Assembly (NCBI RefSeq): GCF_000331305.1
Contig: NZ_KB217478.1
Coordinates: 4,356,761-4,420,760 of the forward strand
Origin: Calothrix sp. PCC 7103
GTDB taxonomy: Bacteria > Cyanobacteriota > Cyanobacteriia > Cyanobacteriales > Nostocaceae
Length of the DNA stretch: 64,000 nucleotides
Direction: 5' to 3'
Both the position numbers and the translations under genes were made by a program. The notes below the pieces were generated by a model. That model ran no database searches, was not told where the DNA came from, and worked only from the letters and a program-made list of their open reading frames with translations. Within the stretch, counting starts at the first letter, position 1. The number at the start of each line of letters is the position of its first letter. This document shows, in pieces, positions 43,556 to 52,152 of the stretch.

Positions 43556-43707
43556 TATACTCAAAACGGGTTAAAACTATACTTTTAAAACAAACGGAAT
43601 GTTTAAGATGCTACCCTACCCTTCGGGATATCCTTCGGATAACGGGAAAACTTCGTTAACGTCCCTCAGCATGACAAAAGTTCACTTTTTACCCGTTTAC
43701 AGTATAC
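43556..43707. repeat. MITE-like element copy 2
   Basis: Bounded by TATACTCAAAACGGGTTA and TTTTTACCCGTTTACAGTAT, in the same orientation as copy 1 and 11 bp away. The interior has a TTCGGGATATCCTTCGG short repeat and the CATGACAAAAG core. Confidence 0.7.
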
Positions 43708-44010
43708 CTAAATATATAAGTTAGAACTGCTGTAATCAACAGATGTGATAAAAATGCGACATTGTACACGGTAATCTTAGAATTTCGACTAAATTATACT
43801 AGAAATTACGTAAAAATAACAAACCCTCTTGAAAGTTCGACTTTTTTTAGTAAACCCTCAAAAATTTGGGTAAGTAGCTCAGTGATAAGCCTCAAATAAC
43901 ATCAAATTTTTCCTAGGCTGTTAGTTAACCCGATTCATTAAGCAGATAGAAATAATCTATGATATGTAGTATAGAAACACCAGTACCAAATTATATATAG
44001 TTAAACCCCA

Positions 44011-45321
44011 ATGCAACAACCAATTCACGTTATCGGAGGTGGACTAGCTGGAACTGAGGCAGCTTGGCAAATAGCTGCTGCTGGTATACCAGTAGTTTTA
44101 CATGAAATGCGCCCGCAACGTTTCGGTGGCGCCCATCACACTGAACATCTCGCCGAATTGGTTTGTAGTAATTCGTTTGGGGCAATGGCTTCTGACAGAG
44201 CATCAGGTTTATTGCACGAAGAGTTACGGCGCCTCGGTTCCATTGTAATTGCAAAAGCAGACGAACATCAAGTTCCGGCAGGTGGTGCCTTAGCTGTTGA
44301 TAGAGGACAGTTTAGCGAAGATTTAACAAATACCCTCGCACAGCATCCATTAATAGAACTGCGACGAGGTGAAATACCTGCCATTCCTGAAGGAGTTGTA
44401 GTTATAGCGAGTGGTCCCTTAACTAGTCCTGAGCTTGCAGAAGATTTGCGTCGTTTTACAGGAATGGAGTATCTTAGTTTTTTTGATGCCGCAAGTCCTA
44501 TAATTGTGGGAGAATCAATAAATCGGGATATTGCTTTTATGGCTTCGCGCTATGACAAAGGCGAAGCCGCTTACTTAAACTGTCCAATGAATAAGGAACA
44601 GTACATTCGGTTTAGAGAAGAACTTTGCAAAGCTGAACAAACCGAGTTGAAAGATTTTGATAGAGAAAAAGTTAAGTTTTTTGAAGCTTGTTTACCAATC
44701 GAAGAACTAGCACTGCGCGGAGAAGATACCATGCGCTATGGTCCTCTCAAACCTGTAGGGTTATCTGATACCCGTACAGGCGAACGTTCTTATGCAGTTA
44801 TTCAACTACGCCAAGAAGACAAGCAAGGTAAGTTATGGAATATGGTAGGGTTTCAAACTAACTTACGTTGGGGCGAGCAAAAACGTATTTTCCAAATGAT
44901 ACCTGGTTTAGAAAATGCCGAATTTGTACGTTTAGGTGTCATGCACCGCAATACATTTATTAACGCTCCCCAATTAATGCATCAAACACTGCAATTCAAA
45001 GAACATCCCAATATACTAGCCGCAGGTCAAATAATTGGTACCGAAGGATACACAGCAGCATCCGCAGGTGGTTGGCTAGCTGGAACAAATGCCGCACGTG
45101 TTGCATTAGGTAAACAACCAGTAACACTACCAAACACAACAATGATGGGCGCCTTATTTGAATTCATCAGTACCGCATCACCCAAACACTTCCAACCCAT
45201 GCCCCCCAATTTCGGAATATTACCCGATTTGGGAGTAAAAATTAAAGGTAAGCCAGAAAGATATGGGAAATATCGTGATAGGTCATTGCAAGATTTAGAA
45301 AACTGGAAAGGATTACTATAA
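44011..45321 (+). CDS. trmFO: TrmFO, folate-dependent tRNA m5U54 methyltransferase
   Basis: A 436-residue flavoprotein that methylates U54 of tRNA using methylenetetrahydrofolate and FADH2. It starts with the FAD-binding [21 protein letters not shown]. It also shows [20 protein letters not shown] (with the catalytic Cys region), [31 protein letters not shown] and [16 protein letters not shown]. Size and motifs are standard for the family, formerly called Gid. Single gene with ATG 44011. Two hairpin repeats follow (45341-45406). Confidence 0.96.
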   Translation: MQQPIHVIGGGLAGTEAAWQIAAAGIPVVLHEMRPQRFGGAHHTEHLAELVCSNSFGAMASDRASGLLHEELRRLGSIVIAKADEHQVPAGGALAVDRGQFSEDLTNTLAQHPLIELRRGEIPAIPEGVVVIASGPLTSPELAEDLRRFTGMEYLSFFDAASPIIVGESINRDIAFMASRYDKGEAAYLNCPMNKEQYIRFREELCKAEQTELKDFDREKVKFFEACLPIEELALRGEDTMRYGPLKPVGLSDTRTGERSYAVIQLRQEDKQGKLWNMVGFQTNLRWGEQKRIFQMIPGLENAEFVRLGVMHRNTFINAPQLMHQTLQFKEHPNILAAGQIIGTEGYTAASAGGWLAGTNAARVALGKQPVTLPNTTMMGALFEFISTASPKHFQPMPPNFGILPDLGVKIKGKPERYGKYRDRSLQDLENWKGLL

Positions 45322-45340
45322 AATCTCTTCTTCTTGTCGA

Positions 45341-45406
45341 GCGGGCATCCCTGCCCACCTCTAAATATATTTAAGATGTGACGGGCATCCTTGCCCGTTC
45401 CACAAG
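45341..45406. repeat. Two tandem GGGCATCC-type hairpin repeats
   Basis: GCGGGCATCCCTGCCCAC and ACGGGCATCCTTGCCCGT are two hairpins of one dispersed family, 24 bp apart, just after trmFO. The second shares the TTCCACAAG tail of the copies at 12261 and 54071. Confidence 0.8.
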
Positions 45407-45522
45407 ATTTTTTAAAGATTGTCCGGCGCCAACAATCGAGATACAGAATAAAATACTTAAAACCCGCATCAAAGTAGAAGCGGGCAGTATATAATTTTCA
45501 ATTGTTACAGTAGTGATAATGA

Positions 45523-45858
45523 TTATTGAGCTTTCTTTTTATCTTGCTTTTTACCAATAAATCCGAAGTCATCTTCTTTCATTGTAATCATACCATGTAC
45601 ACCGAGGGCTGCAATTGCGGCGCCGATAAATCCCCAAGTGCCATCAGTGAAAGCATTGATGCGGTGTGATAAGCTACGGTGGTAAGCAAAATCGAGTTGT
45701 CGGGTACTCCCGTTACCATCGCGCGCAAGTCTTTCGATGTAATCTTCAGTTCGTTCTAAAGCGTTATAATCAACATCGTAAGCATAAAGTGATGACCCCA
45801 TGACAATTAAGCCGGGAATCACAAGTGCGATTAAAAGTATGCCTCTGCCTGAATTCAT
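45523..45858 (-). CDS. Small two-helix membrane protein, unknown
   Basis: A 111-residue protein with an N-terminal hydrophobic helix (about 6-28, ILLIALVIPGLIVMGSSLYA) and a second one (about 72-90, GTWGFIGAAIAALGVHGMIT). A Lys-rich C-terminal tail (KKQDKKKAQ) follows. The region between (DVDYNALERTEDYIERLARD) is charged. No family function is recognised. It is convergent with trmFO, with a small CCCGC/GCGGG stem between. ATG 45858 is used. Confidence 0.7.
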   Translation of the reverse strand: MNSGRGILLIALVIPGLIVMGSSLYAYDVDYNALERTEDYIERLARDGNGSTRQLDFAYHRSLSHRINAFTDGTWGFIGAAIAALGVHGMITMKEDDFGFIGKKQDKKKAQ

Positions 45859-46031
45859 ACGACCTCATGTCAGGTAATATATGCAATTAATGCTGACATA
45901 GCCGTATTTTTGCGTTAGTATCTGGCAAACAATCGCAAAATTAGCTTCTGCCGTTAGCGAACAGATTTTTTTGGGAATAATATTCGTGGTTGGTTGAATT
46001 TTGGATTTAAAATCCTCAGTAGTCTAACAAC

Positions 46032-47240
46032 ATGAAAGCTATATATATCCCAAGAAGACGGAATTATTTAAGATTTACTTTTGCTTTATTGTGTATTCTA
46101 TGCGTAATTTTTACATGGCTTCCGGCATTATCGCAACAAGCACAAATAAAAAATACATCTATATCGGAGCTACAAAAGCAACAGCAGCAGCTAAAAATGC
46201 AGCGTGGACAAGTTAGCCAAGAACGTAACCGTTTGGATAATTTACAAAATGTCGCACAAGATAGACTCAACAACTTAGAGCAAAACTTGCAAACAACCAC
46301 AACACAAATTCAAGACAGCGAAAATCGTTTAAAATTAGCAACCGAACGTCTAGAACAACTTCAAGCTGACTTAGCAGTGGCTGAACGTTCGTTTAAAGAA
46401 AGACAAGACGCAACCGTAGGAAGATTAAGGTTTTTACAGCGTACAACAGCAAGTCATGGGTGGACTGTGTTATTACAAAGTCGAAGTATAAACGATTTTT
46501 TGAGTCGGCGCCGACATTTAAAGATGGTATATCAGGCAGACCAGCAAATACTAGCAAAACTTACAGAAGAAGCAAATCGAATAGTAGAGCAAAAAACGGC
46601 TGTTGAACATGTAAAAAACGAGATAAGCTTAATTCGTCAGCAACTCTTAGCGCAAAAAAGTGACTATCAGTCTCAAGCTGCATCACAATCAGAATTAATC
46701 GACAGATTAAATAATGACCGTTTAGCATTAGCAGCAGCACAAACCCAACTTGAACAAGACTCTATTGCCATCGGTAACTTAATTCAGCAAAGAATAGCTG
46801 CTCAAAAAGCGCGTGAAGCTGCCGAAAAAGCAATTGGTAAACGCTTTACCGAAGGTACAGGTATATTTGGCTTTCCTAGCGATGCACCTATTAGTAGTCC
46901 TTTTGGTTATAGAATTCACCCTGTACTTGGTTATCGGCGCCTACATACGGGTATCGATTTTGCAGGTGCCTACGGTAGTCCAATTCGTGCGGCAGATGCA
47001 GGTACCGTAATATTTGCAGGATGGTACGGTGGTTACGGAAACGCAGTAATAATCAGCCACGGCAAAGGAATTACAACCTTATACGGTCATAGTAGCCAGT
47101 TATATGTATCCGAAGGCCAAACAGTACAACGCGGACAACAAATAGCAGCAGTAGGTTCCACAGGTTTATCAACAGGTCCCCACCTACACTTTGAAGTTCG
47201 TAGAGACGGCACACCAACCGACCCAGCACCCTATTTATAA
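46032..47240 (+). CDS. EnvC-like M23 peptidase / murein hydrolase activator
   Basis: A 402-residue secreted protein. It has a signal anchor or signal peptide (about 10-34, FTFALLCILCVIFTWLPALS), a long Gln-rich coiled coil (about 40-265) and a C-terminal M23/LytM domain with metal ligands His305 and Asp309 (HTGID) and His384-x-His386 (PHLHF). Because all LytM ligands are present it may be a true endopeptidase; EnvC itself lacks them and activates amidases. It would act in the periplasm at cell separation, a process important in filamentous species. A strong hairpin repeat terminator follows. Confidence 0.9.
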   Translation: MKAIYIPRRRNYLRFTFALLCILCVIFTWLPALSQQAQIKNTSISELQKQQQQLKMQRGQVSQERNRLDNLQNVAQDRLNNLEQNLQTTTTQIQDSENRLKLATERLEQLQADLAVAERSFKERQDATVGRLRFLQRTTASHGWTVLLQSRSINDFLSRRRHLKMVYQADQQILAKLTEEANRIVEQKTAVEHVKNEISLIRQQLLAQKSDYQSQAASQSELIDRLNNDRLALAAAQTQLEQDSIAIGNLIQQRIAAQKAREAAEKAIGKRFTEGTGIFGFPSDAPISSPFGYRIHPVLGYRRLHTGIDFAGAYGSPIRAADAGTVIFAGWYGGYGNAVIISHGKGITTLYGHSSQLYVSEGQTVQRGQQIAAVGSTGLSTGPHLHFEVRRDGTPTDPAPYL

Positions 47241-47249
47241 CGTTCACTC

Positions 47250-47279
47250 GTAGAGACGCGATGTTCCTCGCGTCTCTAC
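47250..47279. terminator. Hairpin repeat / terminator
   Basis: GTAGAGACGCG and CGCGTCTCTAC form an 11-bp perfect stem with an 8-base loop just after the M23 gene. The sequence is a known-looking dispersed palindrome and probably ends this transcript before the tRNA. Confidence 0.8.
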
Positions 47280-47321
47280 ATCAACCAAAAAATTCAAACT
47301 ATGATATAATAGGTAAAACGA

Positions 47322-47394
47322 GGGCGTGTAGCTCAGTGGATAGAGCGTCAGGTTCCGGTCCTGTAGGTCGGGGGTTCGAGTCCCTCCACGCTCG
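47322..47394 (+). tRNA. tRNA-Arg(CCG)
   Basis: A 73-base cloverleaf. Acceptor GGGCGTG pairs with CACGCTC (one G-T); the D arm is GCTC/GAGC; the anticodon loop TTCCGGT gives CCG (Arg, codon CGG); the T arm has loop TTCGAGT; the discriminator base is G. CCA is not encoded. Confidence 0.93.
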
Positions 47395-47480
47395 TATTAT
47401 TTTACATATTGACACTACGTAATGATAGTGAAAAATTGAGCCATTTATGGCTAAATGCTGTGATACTATGATTATATATG

Positions 47481-47642
47481 AGTTCTGGCGCCGTAGCTAC
47501 TGGAGATATTTGACAATTTGGAAGTTTTACAAGAGATAGTAAAATCATATCTCAAGATTTAATGTTATATCGAGTACCTACTGACCTAGAAATATTATTT
47601 AATATTTTAGTTGGTATTTTAAAACCTTCATCGTCCTTGTAG
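47481..47642 (+). pseudogene. Remnant of a conserved small cyanobacterial protein
   Basis: The frame reads SSGAVATGDI, then TGA (47511-47513), then QFGSFTRDSKIISQDLMLYR and VPTDLEILFNILVGILKPS before a TAG. The stop replaces what should be a Trp (TGG to TGA). The LYRVPTDLEILFNILVGIL pattern is typical of small cyanobacterial proteins I have seen near restriction-endonuclease-like genes. The 5' part before ATG 47478 is missing. It is judged a broken gene. Confidence 0.5.
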
Positions 47643-47653
47643 CAATAAGTTAA

Positions 47654-48317
47654 TTAAAGCGTATTCGGGTCAATTCCTTGTTGTCGCAATTTTTCTAAGA
47701 GGTTTTGCATTTTTTCCTCTTGGGTTAAATACCGCGTTCCATCTTGGTCATACCAAAATAACCATTCACGTATTCTTCCTTGATATGTTCCACGTTCACG
47801 TCCGATACCTAAACCTATCTCCGGCATCCAAATTTTATCACCTGGTTGCAAAATATATTCATTGTTAACTAACCGATAAACTTCCAAGCGTTGGCGCCTG
47901 AGTCTTAATCGTGTAGGTGCAAAAATAACGTAGTATAATACGCCTAATTTGGTATAATCTATGGCTCTTCTGTTCATATTCACCGTTATAAGTTTGAGAT
48001 ACAACTTCTAATGCTAAAGTTGGGGCAATATTCTCTTCTTCCCAAAGTGCGTAACTAGAGCGTCCATTTTCACCAACAAATCTTTCTACACCTAAACTGA
48101 GAAAACCATCAGGGACAATAGGGTCTTTATATGGTTCATAATAAATTCCCATATTTATACCGAAATACCAATCATCCCGGTTTTGCCAAATCGTAGACAA
48201 AATAGCTAATAGTAAATTAGGAATTAATATTTGCAGTTCGCTATCCACGGGTTTATCATCAGAATCAGGTAATTCTGCCGTTGAAGGTAGACAATGTAAA
48301 GGATTGTATTTATACAT
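47654..48317 (-). pseudogene. Uma2-family endonuclease gene with frameshift
   Basis: The PD-(D/E)xK-fold Uma2 family is abundant in cyanobacteria with unknown biology. From ATG 48317 the frame reads PVDSELQILIPNLLL, IVPDGFLSLGVERF (catalytic Asp) and LALEVVSQTYNGEYEQK (catalytic Glu). It then shifts. The other frame continues IDYTKLGVLYYVIFAPTRLR and GRIREWLFWYDQDGTRYL to 47654. The break is near 47965 in CAGAAGAGCCATA, where one extra base separates QK and AIDY. Either a pseudogene or a sequence error; otherwise it would be a full 220-residue protein. Confidence 0.85.
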
Positions 48318-48404
48318 AATTTATTTGCTGTTATTTTTACAATCCGTTTAGGTTGGAATGTAAATATTTTAATCTAAAGAACGGTTAATAAACAAGGCGC
48401 CGCT

Positions 48405-49751
48405 TTAAATGTTGATAAGTTGAAAATCTAAAACATTTAAAAGCCTATTTTCGCCAATAGCATCAAAAACTTCTAACATCTGGCTTGCTTGCAATCGAAC
48501 ATCATAAGAGGAGTCAGTTTCACTCTTCTTTTCAAGTACATCCTGAAATTCCTGCCATCCTATGCAACCAATTGCCCAAACAGCAGCAAGGCGAACCCAT
48601 GTATCAAAATTGGACAGAGCTAGTTGCAAGCAAGAGAAATACCTCGAATCAAACTGTATCGGCGCCGCATAAGCAAGATGTACAATTGCCTCTATCAAAT
48701 CTTCTGAATTTGAAGCAGTTTCTACCCATTGAAGAATTTCCTCATCTGAGTATGTATCAAAAAACGATTTAACGTGTTGCGCTACTTTTTTCAAGTTGTC
48801 ACCTTCAATAATTAAAAAAGGTGTTTTCAAGCTAAAAGGATAAAGGGTGCCGTCTTCTAAATACCAGTCTTCGATGTAGTGTATAGCAGTTTGTTTGTCT
48901 GGTGTAACCCAAGCAATTTCTAACGGCAAATAATTTTCTATATCAACTTCCCTACTAGCCTTTAATTCCCAGCCATTATTACTCGCAAATGCTATAAATT
49001 TCTGCTTAATTGCAACATTTTTAAAAACAACGGTTTGTTGCGGATAATCTTTTAATATTGAATGACGCCCATTCTCATTGTGGGTTAGAAAATTTTCTTT
49101 TATGGTTTCATCGTTTTTAATTTTGGTGTCTTTAGAATTATAACTATCACTAAAAGGTTGAATTGGATTCTCTGAACTAATATTAAAACGCTTATAGCCA
49201 TCTAACATCACAGCAGCACTTTTACGCACATTAGAGTCAGTATCAGTTTTTTCCATTTGTTGAAGAATTCCACGAAACTCTGGCCAGCCGACATAGCCAA
49301 TTGCTAAAATAGCAGCATCCCTTACTTTACTGTTGGGGAAAGCAAGTACTTTTTCAAATAGTCGAAAATAGCTCGGCTCATATGTTGATGGAGCAGAAAC
49401 AGCAACTCGGTATATAGCATGAATATAACTTTCAGGATTTGTAGCATTATTTACTAAGTAATCAACATCTTCATATTTATATATATCAAGCTCACTACAA
49501 AGTTTTTCATATACATTGTGTGCTTCTTCTTCGACTCCATCAACAATTATGTAACGAGCATTAATCAGATGGTCGTCAAAGTAATGGATACTTGTTTTAT
49601 TGCTTCGAGTTGTTCTAATTATCTCATATGGCTGTTCTGGAGTAGGCGGTACATCCTCCAACCATAACCAACGATACTTCAATGCTATTTGGTCAAAATC
49701 TGATTCTGAAACATTTTCTTTTAACGCGACTCTTAACCAGGAACTTTTCAT
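48405..49751 (-). CDS. HEAT-like protein with internal duplication
   Basis: A 448-residue soluble protein made of two related halves, about residues 1-195 and 245-440. Each half has a mixed region, then a helical part with the HEAT-like block (VRDAAILAIGYVGWPEFRGI in the first, VRLAAVWAIGCIGWQEFQDV in the second). The linker is Asn/Lys-rich. HEAT repeats are interaction platforms. The two halves also share an IHYF.D / IHYIEDW motif. No catalytic site is seen. Role unknown. The gene is in the accessory region after tRNA-Arg; its last GGCGCC is at 48659. Confidence 0.7.
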   Translation of the reverse strand: MKSSWLRVALKENVSESDFDQIALKYRWLWLEDVPPTPEQPYEIIRTTRSNKTSIHYFDDHLINARYIIVDGVEEEAHNVYEKLCSELDIYKYEDVDYLVNNATNPESYIHAIYRVAVSAPSTYEPSYFRLFEKVLAFPNSKVRDAAILAIGYVGWPEFRGILQQMEKTDTDSNVRKSAAVMLDGYKRFNISSENPIQPFSDSYNSKDTKIKNDETIKENFLTHNENGRHSILKDYPQQTVVFKNVAIKQKFIAFASNNGWELKASREVDIENYLPLEIAWVTPDKQTAIHYIEDWYLEDGTLYPFSLKTPFLIIEGDNLKKVAQHVKSFFDTYSDEEILQWVETASNSEDLIEAIVHLAYAAPIQFDSRYFSCLQLALSNFDTWVRLAAVWAIGCIGWQEFQDVLEKKSETDSSYDVRLQASQMLEVFDAIGENRLLNVLDFQLINI

Positions 49752-49857
49752 TTCACAGTCCTATATATTCATAACTATAGTTTTGCAGTTAACAAAATTT
49801 TTATGCATTTCTGATTATAGTTCGACTACATTAAATTCTTTGCTGACAATGTTTAGT

Positions 49858-50775
49858 TTAGATATCGTAAAATATTTGCACTGCCTCCAAAATATAACGT
49901 TTGATATTCTCTCGGTCATTACTAACATTTTTAAGTTGTCCAGTAACTAATTTTACTTCAAACCACCTTTGAATAGTAGCTATTTCTTTCTCAATTATCC
50001 TTTGTTTTGCTTGTTTAACCTTTACTTCGTTTCGTGGCAGTCCCTGTAAATCAGCATTTAACCCTTTTACAGCCTCCTGATAACCAAAAGTTGAGGCAGG
50101 GTGTTCTACAATTGCCTCACCTATACTAAGTTTACCTTGCCTAACAATATCTAAACTCATTATCGACAGAACAATATTAGCTGGTTCTCTAGCTGGTTCC
50201 TGTCCAAACCATAGCGCTGTCACTTCTGCGACCAAATCAGCGTGTTCTGACATTTCTTTAGGAACTTGACCACTAACTACGAGTCGTTCAATTGATTCAG
50301 CAAACTGTTTACTAAATTTAGGGTTAGAAGCTGTCAATCTATCCAAATCCGATTTTATCCCTTTTGGAACAAATTTACCTGTTTTTTGATTGAAAAATCC
50401 AGCATAAGGACGTGCCCGCTTTATTTCTCCTTGAATAATTGATTTTATTAACGCATTAGCAGGATTAATCGTACCATCTCTAATTTCCCTTGCAACATCA
50501 GCAGAGTAAGTTGGGTCTTCTTCTTGACCAAGGTTATACCTAATATCTCTACCTTCTGGTATACCAAGGTTTCTAGCTAATTGAAAATGCTTTACAAGAC
50601 TTAACCAAGTTTTTACTCCCCGCACAGAAACGGTTAAGTCTTCTGTACCTTCTGCACTAAGTTGCGCTTGAACTGCCTGGTCTAATTCTCTCTGTCTATC
50701 AGTAAGACCAGGTGTTGTTTCTAAAACCTCTTTGCCCACCTCTCGCACAATTTTTAGCAGTTCGTCCTGTTCCAT
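49858..50775 (-). CDS. Unrecognised 305-residue protein
   Basis: A soluble, mostly helical protein with no signal, membrane segment or known motif that I can name. Distinct phrases are GRDIRYNLGQEEDPTYSADV, FFNQKTGKFVPKGIKSDLDR and PANIVLSIMSLDIVRQGKLS. It is intact and starts with MEQDELLKIVREVGKEVLET. No GGCGCC occurs in it, unlike most genes here, which may indicate a recent origin elsewhere. A clear ribosome site is not obvious. It lies between the HEAT-like gene and a divergently placed DUF262 fragment. Confidence 0.6.
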   Translation of the reverse strand: MEQDELLKIVREVGKEVLETTPGLTDRQRELDQAVQAQLSAEGTEDLTVSVRGVKTWLSLVKHFQLARNLGIPEGRDIRYNLGQEEDPTYSADVAREIRDGTINPANALIKSIIQGEIKRARPYAGFFNQKTGKFVPKGIKSDLDRLTASNPKFSKQFAESIERLVVSGQVPKEMSEHADLVAEVTALWFGQEPAREPANIVLSIMSLDIVRQGKLSIGEAIVEHPASTFGYQEAVKGLNADLQGLPRNEVKVKQAKQRIIEKEIATIQRWFEVKLVTGQLKNVSNDRENIKRYILEAVQIFYDI

Positions 50776-50915
50776 CCTAAAACCCCGGCAAAAGCTTAAT
50801 TATAGGGTTTACTTAGGTCATAATCTCAGCCTAATTTCTGGATTTGATCAGTATATCTTCTACTTCATCTTCATAGACATTGTGGTTATAAATGTGAAGT
50901 AGATCAAAAAAACAA

Positions 50916-51245
50916 ATGAAGGATGTTGAAATGGTTGCCCAACTACTACTTTTTCTAGAGGATGGTGTTAGAGCTTATAGTCAAGATTATCTCGATAAGG
51001 CTTTTAGTGAGCGAGATATTAATTGGGAAATGAAAGAGGAAATCGAAAATGAGTTTCGTAACACTGTAAAATATATTAAAGAAATATTAGATTTAGCACA
51101 AGATATAGGTTTATCTAAAACTAGATTAAAAAATCAAGCTGATTTTTACTCTTTTTTTGGTGCTATAGTTGAGTTAGACCGCGAAAACGCTAATAAATTA
51201 GTATTTTTTTGTATAAGTCTAATAATTTTCATAAATCGTGACTAA
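50916..51245 (+). pseudogene. C-terminal fragment of a DUF262-like protein
   Basis: A 109-codon frame (KDVEMVAQLLLFLEDGVRAY, SQDYLDKAFSERD, LKNQADFYSFFGAIVEL) matches my memory of the helical middle/C-terminal part of DUF262 proteins, where RMKDVEFVSELL and LKNQADFYSLF motifs recur. The N-terminal nuclease part (LPDFQR.WVW, DGQQR) is absent upstream, where stops close the frame. The end (VFFCISLIIFINRD) diverges and may follow a frameshift. It is probably a relic; alternatively an unrelated small protein. Confidence 0.5.
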
Positions 51246-51276
51246 GAAATGTACACTTTAATTAAAGTAAGGATAA

Positions 51277-52143
51277 TTATTTAGTATCATGTTTAACTTT
51301 TTGAGGTATATTTTTTAATTTATTTGTGACTTCTGCTATTGTATTTATACTTGTAGGCGTAATTAAGCCATCGTGATGGAATATATATACTTGATTATTT
51401 TGTACAGCTTTTAACTTACTCCAGTAAGGTAACTTTTTAAAATCATCAGGGTTTAAATTTGCTGACTCAATAACAAAAAGCTTTTCGGGGTTTGCTTCGA
51501 GTATCTTTTCCTGTGAAAGTGTTATATATCCTTTAAAACGACCTTTCCCCTGTAAGTCTGCCGCTAAATTTTTATATTTGAATTTTTCTAGCAAGTTTCC
51601 TGCCCAACTGTTTTTATTCGGTGATGATGTTGGTTGCGCGCGTAGTAATACTAATACTGTTTTTCCGTTGTTAGGTATATTAGTTGTATAAGATTTATAT
51701 TTATCTAATATTGGTTTGGGGTCGGCGCCTATTTGTTGTGCTATTTGTTTTGTGCTATCTTCTAAGTCTTGCCAACTGCTGATTTTTCCCACAAGGGTAG
51801 GTATTTTTAGCTCTTGAAGCTTGGCGATAATTTTATCGTGGAATCCTTCGGCGCCTAATACTAGGTCTGGTTTGAGTGATACTATTTTTTCAATGTTAAT
51901 TGCTGTGTTAGTTCCGACTCTTGGGTAGTTATTAAATTTTGTTTTTGCGATTACGTCTGTGTATCTGGTGTTAGGAATGCCTACTAGTTTGGTTTTGTCT
52001 AGGTTATATATTATGTCTGCTGCTAAGGGTGTTAATGCTACTACACGTTTCGATTTTTGGACAGGTTGGGTGATTTGTGTTTGGGGGTTGTTTGAACAAG
52101 CTGATAAGATGATTGTGAGTGTCAAAATAAGTAATTTGTTCAT
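51277..52143 (-). CDS. ABC substrate-binding lipoprotein (BtuF/FecB type)
   Basis: A 288-residue cluster A-II binding protein. The lipoprotein signal MNKLLILTLTIILSACSNN has a clear lipobox LSAC, anchoring it on the outer face of the inner membrane. The two lobes are RVVALTPLAADIIYNLDKTK...LVGIPNTRY and KLFVIESANLNPDDFKKLPY, typical of vitamin B12 or Fe3+-siderophore binders. The last gene of a three-gene operon (10 bp after the ATPase). The substrate cannot be assigned: neither a Fur box nor a cobalamin riboswitch was seen upstream of the operon. Confidence 0.88.
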   Translation of the reverse strand: MNKLLILTLTIILSACSNNPQTQITQPVQKSKRVVALTPLAADIIYNLDKTKLVGIPNTRYTDVIAKTKFNNYPRVGTNTAINIEKIVSLKPDLVLGAEGFHDKIIAKLQELKIPTLVGKISSWQDLEDSTKQIAQQIGADPKPILDKYKSYTTNIPNNGKTVLVLLRAQPTSSPNKNSWAGNLLEKFKYKNLAADLQGKGRFKGYITLSQEKILEANPEKLFVIESANLNPDDFKKLPYWSKLKAVQNNQVYIFHHDGLITPTSINTIAEVTNKLKNIPQKVKHDTK

Positions 52144-52152
52144 TTTAAATGT

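Larger units (their letters stand above)
42983..44010. other. 1-kb intergenic region with repeats
   Basis: No gene of useful size is seen on either strand. It holds direct repeat B (43157-43254), two tandem MITE-like elements (43380-43544 and 43556-43707), and the presumed promoter of trmFO in the last 150 bp. Confidence 0.6.

Noticed and set aside
43380-43707. Insertion sequence
   Set aside because: No transposase frame; the units are too short, so they are listed as MITE-like repeats.
47511-47513. TGA read as selenocysteine or recoded Trp
   Set aside because: No SECIS-like structure or supporting genes, and the fragment also lacks its 5' part, so a nonsense mutation is simpler.
10856-51245. 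The two DUF262 pieces as one gene split by a 40-kb insertion, as in heterocyst excision elements
   Set aside because: The pieces do not meet at a shared junction repeat that I can find, both look decayed, and no site-specific recombinase is adjacent.
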